64,000 nt of DNA, taken from Amaranthus tricolor. Its lineage: Eukaryota; Streptophyta; Magnoliopsida; Caryophyllales; Amaranthaceae. Where the stretch lies: assembly GCF_026212465.1 (NCBI RefSeq), contig NC_080059.1, forward strand, positions 16,768,486 to 16,832,485, in the 5' to 3' direction. This document shows, piece after piece, positions 12,413-22,548 of this stretch. The notes under the pieces were generated by a model. The model ran no database searches, was not told the origin of the DNA, and saw only the letters and a program-made list of their open reading frames with translations. Made by a program: the position numbers and the translations under genes. Numbering within the stretch: position 1 is the first letter of the stretch; every line of letters begins with the position of its first letter.

Positions 12413-15400
12413 ATGGATGTCGCGGCTACTCAAGAGACCATAGCTAACTCAGACATTAACTTTACTAACTTGCCGGAAACTCCTTTGATAGTACGTAGGC
12501 GTCTTAATAAAAAGGGGTTGTTAATGAATGATTCGGACGAAAGTAGTTCGGTGAGAATTACCCCCCATTATGAACCAATAAAAGCCGGGGATGAGTCGTC
12601 TGTATCCCCTATATACCCTCCGGAGATTATGAAAACTGCTCCTTGGGAAGTGAGCATTACTTTCTTTCCCAATTACTTGCCGCGAATAAATCCTGACCTG
12701 GAAGGGTTATTGTATGTAGATATGGAAAACCTTGAAGGATCAGCCGAGTCTTCCGGAAGGGAGAGTGCAGCGCCAGTTCCTCCTCCATTCTACATTCCAA
12801 ACGGCGGGCCCCTAAACTACTTCATTGATTTACAGACTAAGAGAGATCTAGACAACCGTCGGGAAGCCATCTCTCAAAAATGGGGTTTGAAAGACAACAT
12901 AAACATCATTACCCCGGGGAATTATGACACTGTTAGGTTTCCTCCCCCACACTGTATAGCTGTATACTTTCCCTCTTTTGAGTTAGGACTTAGGCTTCCT
13001 CTTCACCCGTTTTTTAGGGAGGTGTTAGAGTTTTTGAACGTTTCAGTGCCCGAGCTATACCCAAACGCCTGGGGTTGTATGGTGGCATTTTTGATCTTAT
13101 GCAAAGTTTTGGCCGTGCCACCAACACTCACCGCCTTTAGATATATATTCAGAGCCCGCCTATGTAATTCTCAATCATACGGCTGCGGCTGGATAACTTT
13201 TACCCATCGTCGTGGACTGAAGATAGTCCACGACCTCCCTGATAACCAAAAGGGGTATAGGACTAAATTTGCCTACCTCTATAATTCGGAAGGATGGAAT
13301 ATCAAGACTTCCTTCGACATCAAACCCAACCTTTCGGGTTTCAATAATGGTATCCCGCAATGTTCTCTTAGCGACGCGGTGATAATCGAGTATGCAAAGA
13401 TGGACGTTCAACTGGGAAGGAAACCCATGAACGTCCAGCTCAACTGGATACCCGGTCGTCCTGAGTTGGAGAATGAAAACCTCCTCTCAGCATTCGGCAT
13501 CAGCTTGGCTATCGATCGGAGTAAGGGTTGTCGGACTTCTTCCTTCTTTTTTCTGTTATCTGCTTGCCTCTAACTCATGGTTTTTGCAGGGATAGCCAAG
13601 GAAAATCTTCGAGCAAAAGACCCGGAACTCATGAAAAAATTCAGTGTCATGAGACTTGCTCAAGGGGCCATCCAACGGCCCGCGGAGAAACCTCTACCTC
13701 TTCCGCCAAAGGTATAACTTTCTTCGTTCTTCCCGAACTATATTAGATTTCTTTGATTCTTTCTAAGTTTTCTCTTGTAGGATTCTGCGACGGCGGAAAA
13801 GGGGCTGGATGAAGTCCCCTGCGAAGAGGAGGCTCTCCGGCTCCTCGAGGAGAGAAGACAAGTCCATATTCCCGATGACTCTCAGAGGGTAATCCCTTCT
13901 AAGAAGAGGGAATCGAAGAAAAGGGAGAGGAAGAGAAAGAGAGTCTCTTCCTCTCATGAAGAAAGTGCCTCAAAAAAGGCCTCGGCGGGAACAACAATAA
14001 TGTCGGCCGTACCTCTGCAAATGAGGTCGGCGGAAGAGGAGGTGGCTTCACCTCAAACCAAGGCGTCCCCTGTCCTGAGTCGGGGCAAAGAGAAGGTGGG
14101 GGAGTCGGCCGAGGCTCCTAAAGTGAAGGTGGAAGAGGTGTATCGTCGTCGGGAGGTTCTCCCTTTCCGGCACGACACCCCTTTCACCGACTTAGGCCAT
14201 AAGGGCATGATAACCCGTTTTAATAGGGCGACGTCTCACTTGATCAGCCAAGTGGATGTTGATCTACTGGATTCCCTTTCCCCCACCGATAGGGTCCGTC
14301 AACTTCAAGTTTCCGCGGCTGAGGTAACTTCCTTCCTCTTACATCTCTTTGAGTTTAACTGTTCGATTCTGATTTATTCTTTTCGCAGGCTTTTCTGAGG
14401 TTGTCTTTTGAGCTCAACCTCAGTCGCCAAAGTGCCGCGGGCAGGGAGACTCTGGCTGCCTTATCCTCCCGCAGCAATGAGCAGGACGCGGAGCTTCAAA
14501 AGCTCCGAGATGAATTGCCGAGCTTAAAGGAAAAGCTGGCTAAATGCTCTGAGCTGAAGGAGCGTTTAGTCAAGACTGAGCAGTGGCGGGAGAGGGCGAG
14601 GAAGCAACTGGAGGAGACCGTCGAGAGTCTGGACGCGGCTTCTAATAAATCGGCAACCCTCGGCCACGAAATCGGTCATCTGATGGATGTTCATGCTAAA
14701 CTGGTTCATCAGAACCAGTGTCTTTTGGAACAGGTGTCGACTGATTCGGCCAAACTCAAGACTTTGCTATCCGCGGCTCGGATTTACAAGACCAGCTTAG
14801 GGAGACGAGCCCGGATAGCTAGGGATTGGCTCACTTCGGACGAACCGAAAGCGTCCAGTTTCTTAGGGAGTCTGACGGCAGAAATGGTGGGCACGGGGTC
14901 CACAATTACTGAAGAGAGCTACCGTCTGGCTGCCGCGGAGTTAGGCATTGACTTCGATTCCTTCAAACAAAAGGCATATCTTAAGGGGAACGAAGCTTTG
15001 GCCAACCTAGCTCCAATTTTGGACCGGGAGTCGGCGGTACTGGTGGACCCCGACTTGGATGTGGAGGAGGCAAGGGCTTGGTCGGAGAGGGTTGATGTCG
15101 CGGCTGAAAAGGAGGCGTTATGCCTTGATCTGGATCAACTAACCCTCTCCCCTTCTTCGACCTCGGGGGCCCCTGAAAACTTGGCGCTTTCCCATTTGGA
15201 GAGTTTGTGCTTAGACTTGTCGAATCTCCTTATTGATGAAGGAAGAAACCTCTAGGGTTTGTCCAAGGAGCTATCCGGGATTGAAGTGGAGCCGTTCAAC
15301 GTTGAAGATTTTGTGAGCTTCACTCCCAGTCTTGAAGAGGGGGCGGCCGAATCTCCTCCGTTGCCGGTCCAGGACGCAGAGGGGGACGTCGACGCCTTTT

Positions 15401-15414
15401 TGGATAATGTTTAG
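12413..15414 (+). CDS. antisense extra ORF of the gypsy element (putative gypsy-type transposon domain), spliced
   Basis: This gene lies opposite to gag-pol, between pol and the 3' LTR. Four exons join in frame by GT-AG rules: 12413-13520, 13590-13711, 13781-14323 and 14389 onward. Exon 1 contains the domain known in databases as 'putative gypsy type transposon', with PPHCIAVYFPSFELGLRLPL, HPFFREVLEFLNV and LYPNAWGCMVAFLILCK. Exon 3 is a Lys/Arg/Glu-rich linker with nuclear-localisation-like clusters. Exon 4 is a long predicted coiled coil (AELQKLRDELPSLKEKL and following). A TAG at 15253 ends the frame after about 879 codons; 53 further in-frame codons run to a second TAG at 15412, so the first may be a recent mutation. 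An alternative ATG is at 12398. Function is unknown; such ORFs are recurrent in Tat elements. Confidence 0.8.
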
Positions 15415-15649
15415 TCTTGTAATTTTGTAATTTGATTTCTGTAAACATTCAATTCTGATGTATGTATTTTGAATATTCTGATGTATATATTTTGAACATT
15501 CAACTCCCAGTCTTGTTTGTTGAGCCGTGGCTTCTATCGTCTGAGCCCGCGGAATTTTTGCTGAATCGTTTTAGCAGAGGACACGATTTACCGATGTCAC
15601 GTGCGGGCGACATCAAGGGGATTTATACTTAGAATATTTTCAGTCCTTA

Positions 15650-16150
15650 GGCCCCCTTCATGTCCCGGTTGGGGGACATCTTAGTAGAAAACTTATAATA
15701 TTTTGGGACTCCGAAACCCCAAACTGGGGGTCCGACTTATCGATGTCCCGGTTAGGAAACATCTTTGTGAAAACATAGAATATATTTTTGAACTATGGGA
15801 CCCCAATCTGGGGGTCCGACTTATCGATGTCCTGGTTAGGAAACATTTTTGTGAAACTTGGATTATTTTTGAACTATTGGACCCCAAACTGGGGGTCCGA
15901 CTTATCGATGTTCCGGTTGGGAAACATCTTTGTGAAAAACTTGGAATATTTTTGAACTTAGGGACCCCAAACTGGGGGTCCGACTTATCGATGCTACGAA
16001 CAGATGGTGAATGCTTGAAATGGTTTTTGGTCTTGGAACCCTTTTCTAAGGGTCCGACTTATAGGTATCACAAGTTTGTTAGTGACTTAGAATAATTTGA
16101 TAATGGGACCCCTCTTAAGGGGTCCGACTTATGGATATTACTGATTTAAT
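15650..16150 (+). repeat. tandem array of 70-84-bp units with GGGGTCCGACTTATCGATG core
   Basis: Cores (TCCGAC) occur at 15731, 15815, 15896, 15979, 16053 and 16123, with a period of 70-84 bp. Units also share ACCCCAAACTGGGGGTCC and a GAAACAT..TTGTGAAA block. The array is more regular than the field on the other side of the antisense ORF and uses the same core, so both probably come from one ancestral array. Confidence 0.88.
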
Positions 16151-16363
16151 AAGATTTGCGAACATAGGAGCCGGATATTCTGAAAATGAAACTTCTATTA
16201 TAAAGGATTGATAAGAATACAAATGACGATGACAAAAGTGATTTCGAATGACAACGCAACTATGTTGCGGAATGAATGTAGTCGCGGATTGATGCTGATA
16301 AGTTTGTCTCTGTTGAAGCTGCTTACACTGATACTAGCAACTGATTGCCCCTTGCAAATTTTA

Positions 16364-16837
16364 TTAAATGAAGAATTTCTTTAAGTGGTCTCCATTCCAT
16401 GGACGGGGTAGTTTTCTCCCTTTCATGTCTTCTAGTTCGAACGTTCCTGGTTTGATGATGCGGGTGACTTTGAAAGGTCCGTCCCAGTTGGCCCCTAACT
16501 TTCCTTTTTCAACAATCTTCCCAGTAGCTTCGACTTTTCGGAGGACGAGATCATTGACTTGGATACGTCTTGTTTTCACATGGCGGTTGAAGCTACGAAT
16601 CATCTTCTGCTTTTAGGCCACCGATCTCAGTAGTGCATTTCCTCTGGTCTCTGGAAGTAGGTCTAAGTTTGCTCTTTTTCCTTCTTCGTTCTTGTCGTAT
16701 GAGTAGTAGGTGACCCTTGTAGAGGGTACTCCTATTTCCACTGGAAGTACGGCTTCGGACCCGTACACTAAAGAGAACGGTGTGTGCCCCGTGGCCTCTT
16801 TTATGGTGGTTCGACTGGCCCACAAGATTCCGGGTAG
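16364..16837 (-). pseudogene. gypsy integrase C-terminus, cut off by nonsense codons
   Basis: The integrase reading continues past the stop at 16838 with WASRTTIKEATGHTPFSLVY and EAVLPVEIG. A second stop follows near 16613, and then comes the C-terminal module with QVNDLVLRKVEATGK, LGANWDGPFKV and PWNGDHLKKFF. The genuine end is the stop at 16364. These are ordinary plant gypsy integrase-end motifs, so this is a broken tail and not a separate gene. Confidence 0.85.
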
Positions 16838-19800
16838 TTATTCATCCCAATTACCTTTGACCCCTTCTATCTTCTTTTTGATACCATTTAGTATCTCTTT
16901 GTTGGCGGATTCGACTTGACCGTTAGTTTGCGGCCTGGACACAGAACTAAATCTGATTTGGATGTGGAATTTGTCGCAATACTCAATGGTGTTCTTGCTG
17001 ACAAATTGCCTTCCATTATCCGTAATGATCACCCTCGGTATGCCGTATCTTGTGATGATGTTCCGCCATAAAAACTGGCAGACTTGCTTGTCTGTGATCG
17101 AACTAAGAGCCTCTGCTTCTACGTACTTTGTGAAGTAATCAATAGCCACAATGATGAACTTGCGTTGCCCCTTTGCTGGTGGAAAAGGGCCAAGGAGATC
17201 CATACCCCATTTGTCGAATGGCAGGACGGCTTGCAAGACGGTCAAGTAATTAGAGGGTTTTCTCCCTATCTTTGAGTGATACTGACATTCAGGACACCGT
17301 AGGATCAACTCTTCCGCGTCTTTCCGGAGTGAAGGCCAATAATAACCACTTCTAAGGACTTTGCTAATGACCGTTCGCACTCCCTGGTGTATTCCGCATC
17401 CGCCTTCGTGTATTTCTCGTAGGATATAGTTTCCTTCCTCAGGAGCAACACATTTCAGGAGGGGATGTGTGTATGATTTTTTATAAAGCGTTCCTTCATG
17501 AAGTTCGAACCATTTGGCTTTCTTCTGGAGCATTTTGGCCTGATTCTCGTGTTGGGGGAGCGTTTGATCTTGCAAGTACTTAACGTATGGCCCCATCCAT
17601 GTTTCAGATCTGTCGATGGTGTTGATCATGAAGTTGATGCTGGGGTTGGGGAGCACTTCCCAAATTATATCACGAGCCGCGGAAGTATCTGCGGAGCTGG
17701 CAAGTTTTGCTAGGGAATCGGCCTGGGCATTTTGGGATCGTGGAATGTGCTCCAACGTGAACTTGTCAAACTTTGGAATAAAGTCCTTCACTTGCTGCAG
17801 ATACATTTTCATGCTATCATCTTTAGCCTCGAATTCCCCGTTTACTTGCCCCACTATCAATTGGGAATCCGAGAATGCGGCCAATTCTTTAGCCCCAGCC
17901 TCGCAGCAGATTTTCAGCCCCATCAGTAATGCTTCATACTCGGCATCATTGTTGGATGCCGCGAACTCAAATCTGACCGCCCTTTCCATGCGGACCCCGG
18001 CGGAGGACACAATGAGGAGTCCGGCCCCACTCGCCGATTGTGTTGAAGACCCGTCTACATACAATTTCCATTCTCGATTAACTTCAGCAGGAGGGGGGGA
18101 AGTGCTTTCAGCAATAAAGTCAGCCAAGGCTTGTGCTTTAATTGCCGTTCGAGACTCGTACTCGATGCCGAAATCTGCTAGCTGGTTTGCCCAATCTGTG
18201 ACACGGCTCGACTTGTTTTTCCCCTCAAGGATCTTTTTTAAAGGTTGATCAGTCCGGACAATGATCGGGTTGGACTGAAAGTATGGCTTTAATTTCCTGC
18301 TGGCCATCACTATCGCAAATATGACCTTTTCCACTTCGCAATAGTTCCCTTCTGAGCCGTGGAATGCATGACTCACATAGTATATTGGAAGCTGCTTCTT
18401 TTCCCTTTCCGCCACAAGCACTCCGGATAACGAGTATTCGGAGACAGAGACATATAAGACTAGCTTTTCCCCGTTGATGGGCGAAACTAGTTTTGGCAAG
18501 GCCGATAAGTGCTCCTTAAGCTGACGGAAAGACTTTTCTGCTTCCGCGGTCCATTCGAATTTCTGTTGCTTTATTGTTTTGAAGAAAGGTAAGCATTTGT
18601 CTGCCGATTTTGAAAGGAATCTTCCTAGTGCGGCTATACACCCCGTGAGCTTTTGCACTTCTTTTACGGAGGTGGGGGATCTCATGTTTTGAATGGCCTG
18701 AATCTTATCCGGATTTGCCTCGATGCCCCGTTCGTCTACCAAGAAGCCGAGACATTTTCCTCCTGTGACCCCGAACACACACTTGTCCGGATTGAGCTTC
18801 ATCTGGTGTTTACGGAGGGTATTGAACGTTTCACGCAAGTCCGCAGCGTGCTGAGTTGCGTGCTTGCTTTTTGTTATCATGTCATCCACGTATACCTCAA
18901 GATTCCGTCCAATCTGAGATTGGAAAACCTTGTTTACCATCCTTTGATAGGTGGCTCCTGCATTTTTTAACCCGAAGGGCATGACTTTGTAGCAGTAGAC
19001 ACCCATGCTAGTAATGAAGGCCGTGTGTGTTTGGTCCTCCGGCGCCAATTGAATCTGGTGATATCCGGCATTGGCATCCATGAAACTTAGTAGCGCATGG
19101 CCTGCTGTGGAGTCCACCAGGCGATCTATTTTTGGAAGTGGATAGTCGTCCTTGGGGCAGGCTCTATTCAAATCCGTGAAATCGACACACATCCTCCATT
19201 TGCCGTTTGGTTTCTTCACGAGGACGACATTGGATAGCCAATCGGAGTATTTGCATTCTCTAATGAATCCGGCTCTCAATAATTTTTCAACTTCCTCTTT
19301 GGCGGCCTCGGTCCGCTCTTTTCCTTGATGCCGCAACTTCTGCTTTACTGGTTTGTGGCCTGGTCTTATGTCAAGTTTATGACACATGACGCTAGTAGGG
19401 ATGCCAGACATTTCTTCCGTGCTGAAGGCGAAGACGTCACGGAACTCAGCAATGGTGGCCACGATTTCTTTTTTAATCGTACCAGGAATATCTTTCCCTA
19501 TCTTTAGTTGCTTTCCCTCGAACATGTCTACTGCCTCGTATCTTTCTATGGGGCGAGGCCTTTCGTGTGTGCTAGGGTTTTCCATATATACGCTCATGAC
19601 AGCGGGAGCGTCTTGATCTTCCCTTTCCCTTTTGGCGGGTGTCGCGGAGTGTCCGCGCTTCAGAGTGTTTATAAGGCATTGGCGTGCCGTTATCTGATCT
19701 CCCTTGAGGATGCCAACTTTCCCATCGTCCCGTTCGAATTGCAACAAGAGTTGATGAGGGAAGATTGCAGCTTTGATCTTGTTAATGAGGGGAAGTCCCA

Positions 19801-20776
19801 TGATGGCGTTGTAAGGGAAAGTGAGATCCACTACCGTGAAACGTATGGGCAGGGTCCTGCTTTCACTTCTTTCTCCCATGCGCACGGGGAGAATGATCGT
19901 TCCTAGCGGAATGACCTGACTTCCCCCAAACCCGATCAGCGGCTTATCGAGGGGCTGCAAGTGCTTTTCCTCGAACTTCATTTTTCTCAAGCACTCCATT
20001 GTAATGAGATCAGCCGTGCTTCCGGTATCCACGAGTACCCTTTTGACTTTCATCTGTCCGATTTTGAGGGTGACCACCAGAGGGTCAGTATGGGGCTGTT
20101 GCAGCGTTTGAGAGGTCGTGGCATCAAACTTCATGACCGGCCCGCTGGTTACGGTTGTTGGTCTTTTCAGCAGAGTATGAACACTGTCTTTTGCAGCGCG
20201 GACGGTAGGATATTCCTCGGTGTATCCTCCAAAAATCATGTTGATGGTCCCTTGCGTATGGGAACCTTCGCGCCTTGCCTCTTCCCTCTTGGGGGATCCG
20301 CGTCTTTGATTCCACTGCCTTCTGTTTGCTCCTTCTCCCGTGTCATAGTCCCTCTTGTTGAGGAACCAGGAAAGCTTTCCTTCATCGGCCAGCTGATACA
20401 AGATACGCTTGAGTTCGCGACATTGGGCGAGGGTATGGCCGTGCTCTTTATGGTAGTCACACCATAAATTGTAATTGCGCCTGTTGGAAGGAGTGGTAGT
20501 GGGAGGTGGAGTTGGCAACTTGTCGCGAACGGCAAAGAAAATATCCCTTCTGTTTCGATTAAACATCGGGTCGTTTCCTCCGTCTAACAAATTGCGTGTT
20601 CTGGATTCCCCTGCCGCGGTATAAATGTGATGGGAACGCGGGGGTCCCATATCTGAAGGGGGCGCGGGACGACGCGGCGTGTGATTTCTTTCCTCTATGG
20701 GGGGTTGCGGCGTCTTTCTTGTCAGACTTCCGCCTCTTGGGGTCGTGTGCCTGACATACCTCGGAGGCCGTGACAT
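16838..20776 (-). CDS. pol: gypsy pol polyprotein (gag tail, protease, RT, two RNase H, integrase part)
   Basis: This 1312-codon frame carries, in order: a CX2HX4HX4C gag-tail knuckle (about residues 106-119); an aspartic protease with VLVDTGSTADLI (about 247-258); a reverse transcriptase with the YVDD catalytic motif (about 629-632); a degenerate RNase H (VLYVSVSEYSLSGVL); an archaeal-type RNase H (KLYVDGSSTQSASGAG); the integrase zinc region ending CPECQYH; and an integrase core with MDLLGPF, ITDNGRQF and a glutamate in QTNGQVESANKE. The frame ends at a premature TAA in integrase (16838-16840). The rest of integrase follows in 16364-16837. The encoded enzymes would copy and insert the element in virus-like particles and the nucleus. 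Confidence 0.92.
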   Translation of the reverse strand: MSRPPRYVRHTTPRGGSLTRKTPQPPIEERNHTPRRPAPPSDMGPPRSHHIYTAAGESRTRNLLDGGNDPMFNRNRRDIFFAVRDKLPTPPPTTTPSNRRNYNLWCDYHKEHGHTLAQCRELKRILYQLADEGKLSWFLNKRDYDTGEGANRRQWNQRRGSPKREEARREGSHTQGTINMIFGGYTEEYPTVRAAKDSVHTLLKRPTTVTSGPVMKFDATTSQTLQQPHTDPLVVTLKIGQMKVKRVLVDTGSTADLITMECLRKMKFEEKHLQPLDKPLIGFGGSQVIPLGTIILPVRMGERSESRTLPIRFTVVDLTFPYNAIMGLPLINKIKAAIFPHQLLLQFERDDGKVGILKGDQITARQCLINTLKRGHSATPAKREREDQDAPAVMSVYMENPSTHERPRPIERYEAVDMFEGKQLKIGKDIPGTIKKEIVATIAEFRDVFAFSTEEMSGIPTSVMCHKLDIRPGHKPVKQKLRHQGKERTEAAKEEVEKLLRAGFIRECKYSDWLSNVVLVKKPNGKWRMCVDFTDLNRACPKDDYPLPKIDRLVDSTAGHALLSFMDANAGYHQIQLAPEDQTHTAFITSMGVYCYKVMPFGLKNAGATYQRMVNKVFQSQIGRNLEVYVDDMITKSKHATQHAADLRETFNTLRKHQMKLNPDKCVFGVTGGKCLGFLVDERGIEANPDKIQAIQNMRSPTSVKEVQKLTGCIAALGRFLSKSADKCLPFFKTIKQQKFEWTAEAEKSFRQLKEHLSALPKLVSPINGEKLVLYVSVSEYSLSGVLVAEREKKQLPIYYVSHAFHGSEGNYCEVEKVIFAIVMASRKLKPYFQSNPIIVRTDQPLKKILEGKNKSSRVTDWANQLADFGIEYESRTAIKAQALADFIAESTSPPPAEVNREWKLYVDGSSTQSASGAGLLIVSSAGVRMERAVRFEFAASNNDAEYEALLMGLKICCEAGAKELAAFSDSQLIVGQVNGEFEAKDDSMKMYLQQVKDFIPKFDKFTLEHIPRSQNAQADSLAKLASSADTSAARDIIWEVLPNPSINFMINTIDRSETWMGPYVKYLQDQTLPQHENQAKMLQKKAKWFELHEGTLYKKSYTHPLLKCVAPEEGNYILREIHEGGCGIHQGVRTVISKVLRSGYYWPSLRKDAEELILRCPECQYHSKIGRKPSNYLTVLQAVLPFDKWGMDLLGPFPPAKGQRKFIIVAIDYFTKYVEAEALSSITDKQVCQFLWRNIITRYGIPRVIITDNGRQFVSKNTIEYCDKFHIQIRFSSVSRPQTNGQVESANKEILNGIKKKIEGVKGNWDE

Positions 20777-21872
20777 AACTTTGACATTGCTTCATGGCCT
20801 CCGCATATGTCTTGACCTGGCTTTCCACCAACTTGAACTTGAGCCTTTGAGCCTTCATTCCATTGATAAGGGCGTTTAAGGCGACTGATTCCTCTAAATC
20901 CGTCACCTCTAGCACCGCCTCATGGAATTTCTTCAGATAGGAGGATATGGATTCTCCTTCCAATTGAGTGACACTTAGTAGGTGGAAGTTTGATTTCTCC
21001 TGCCTTCTTGAGGCTATAAAGTGGCCCAGAAATTTGCCTTCTAGTTGGGCAAAATTGTGGATACTTCCTTGGGGAAGGGAGGTGTACCACGTCAAGGCTG
21101 CTCCCGTAAGAGTAGTTGGGAAGAATTTACACCACAAGGAAGGATTGGTAGTGTGCAGCACCATCAGGTTCTTGTACGCCATCAAGTGTTCTTCAGGGCA
21201 TGACGTTCCGTCAAACGCTGCCATATTTGGGATTTTTATTTTCCCCGGGTTGGGAATGTTTAGTATTTCGGGAGCCATTGGAGAGATTATCGGGGTAGGA
21301 TCTCCAGGGAGGATTTTGACCTCATCTTCGTTCCGCGGCATGGTTACAGGACTCGCTGGATGGCTGGATCCTACCAGCTGCGCCCTCTTCCTCTCTTCCC
21401 TCCGTCGATCCACCAGTGACTGGATGCTTTCGGATGCCTTATGCTTTTTGCTTTCTAAATAAGTACGGGCATCTTGAGAGGCGGTTTTAGACTCTCTGTC
21501 TCTAGGATCACTTCTGCCGAGGCTCGTGTGAGTCCTTGGTCTCTCCCGTCGCCTCTTGTTTCTCTTGCTGGAACGTGACATCTCCGAGTTCCCATCCTGA
21601 GATTCGTGGGATTTGGGTGTCTCGTTAGGGGGCTCAATCCGTTCCCGCAGATTTTTTATTTGATCTGCCATATCATCCAATACTTGTTGTGGAGCAGGAT
21701 TATTGTTATTCATGACAGCGCGGAGCTGTTCGGAAAACGCAGCAGTGAGGTTTCGTGCTAGCATGTCCAGATCACGGCGGGTCACGGCCTGATTGTTGGC
21801 CTGACCTGCAGAAGTGTCTGTATCTGTGCTATGCACGGTTGCGGTTTGTGTTGGATTTCTTTTGGGAGCCAT
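20559..21872 (-). CDS. gag: gypsy gag polyprotein (N-terminal frame)
   Basis: This is the capsid/nucleocapsid precursor of the Tat element. The ATG at 21872 follows the primer-binding site by about 15 bases. The 437-codon frame has a Ser/Arg-rich, probably disordered N-terminal third and then a retrotransposon gag domain from about residue 215, with PEEHLMAYKNLM, ALTWYTSLP and LEGESISSYLKKF. After about residue 365 its basic tail is out of frame with what follows: the expected gag C-terminus with the CX2HX4HX4C knuckle lies in the pol frame starting at 20776. The frames overlap by 218 bp. This could be programmed frameshifting, but since related elements often have one gag-pol frame, a one-base indel is at least as likely. 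Confidence 0.85.
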   Translation of the reverse strand: MAPKRNPTQTATVHSTDTDTSAGQANNQAVTRRDLDMLARNLTAAFSEQLRAVMNNNNPAPQQVLDDMADQIKNLRERIEPPNETPKSHESQDGNSEMSRSSKRNKRRRERPRTHTSLGRSDPRDRESKTASQDARTYLESKKHKASESIQSLVDRRREERKRAQLVGSSHPASPVTMPRNEDEVKILPGDPTPIISPMAPEILNIPNPGKIKIPNMAAFDGTSCPEEHLMAYKNLMVLHTTNPSLWCKFFPTTLTGAALTWYTSLPQGSIHNFAQLEGKFLGHFIASRRQEKSNFHLLSVTQLEGESISSYLKKFHEAVLEVTDLEESVALNALINGMKAQRLKFKLVESQVKTYAEAMKQCQSYVTASEVCQAHDPKRRKSDKKDAATPHRGKKSHAASSRAPFRYGTPAFPSHLYRGRGIQNTQFVRRRKRPDV

Positions 21873-21887
21873 GACTTATTGTAACAG

Positions 21888-21905
21888 TCCCCACAGACGG
21901 CGCCA
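21888..21905 (-). other. gypsy primer-binding site
   Basis: Three bases inside the 5' LTR the minus strand reads TGGCGCCGTCTGTGGGGA, the usual TGGCGCC-type tRNA primer site of plant gypsy elements. The cognate tRNA was not determined. Confidence 0.75.
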
Positions 21906-21908
21906 AAC

Positions 21909-22543
21909 TGTTTCGGTAATGAAACGAGGAAGTGCGAAAGATACTCAAAATACCTAAAGATTAGTGGAAGTGTGATTAAGAGAAGCAATTTGTGGGAGGA
22001 AGTGGCTGGAATTCCTGCAAAACAACTTGTTAGCCTTGTCCGGGGGGTGATCTCCCGGAAAACCCCTCCGACGCTCAAGTTAGAACGTGGATATCGGAAA
22101 TAAATGAATGAACGATTATATAATGAATGCAAGAAGAGATGTCGGGATTAAGATTGCTAGTGTTTGGGTAGGTTAATGAAGCAGGGTGAGAGCAATGATA
22201 TTACAAAGGCTATGTTTTTTCTGGTCTTTCCTTCTTGATGGCTGCCCATATTTATAATGATGGAAAGGAAGTTGTAGAAGAAGTGAACTATCATGGGAGT
22301 AGTGGGAGTAATGGGAAGAGTGGGCAGTTACTTATCTTGAAACAAGGAGAGCCATGCATTGTGGGAGAGTGGGGAGTTATGGTTTTTCAGAGGTAACTGG
22401 CCCATGGGCCATTCAAGGAAGATGGGACTTCCAGAAAAAGCCCATTGACCGAAAGTCAAGGTCAACGGAAAAGGTCAAAGGGTATTTCGGTAATATGATG
22501 CTATTTATCAAATAAATTAATTAAAAAAAACAGTACCATGACA
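21909..22543 (-). repeat. gypsy 5' LTR (right)
   Basis: This is the partner of 9729-10363, followed by the second GTACT copy. On the minus strand it is the promoter LTR for gag-pol. The short translations seen inside both LTRs have no gene signature and are not annotated as genes. Confidence 0.95.
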
Positions 22544-22548
22544 GTACT

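Larger units (their letters stand above)
9729..22543 (-). mobile_element. Tat-lineage Ty3/gypsy LTR retrotransposon, full length
   Basis: Two 635-bp LTRs (9729-10363 and 21909-22543) begin TG and end CA. They are flanked by the 5-bp target duplication GTACT at 9724-9728 and 22544-22548. The sense strand is minus: right LTR, primer-binding site, gag, pol, then a long 3' region with an antisense spliced ORF and repeat arrays, then left LTR. The lineage call rests on a second, archaeal-type RNase H (YVDGSS...) after the normal RNase H, the CX2HX4HX4C gag tail and the extra ORF with the gypsy-type transposon domain. By eye the LTRs differ at about four positions, so insertion is recent. Two nonsense codons in integrase and a gag/pol frame change make autonomy unlikely. 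Confidence 0.93.

Noticed and set aside
15650..16150. CRISPR-like array of repeats and spacers
   Set aside because: A eukaryotic context; spacers are similar to each other and the whole 70-84-bp unit is tandemly repeated, so it is a minisatellite in a retrotransposon.
16593..21462. Numerous plus-strand ORFs opposite gypsy gag-pol (e.g. 17616-18248, 19961-20467)
   Set aside because: They are shadows of the real gag-pol frames on the minus strand.
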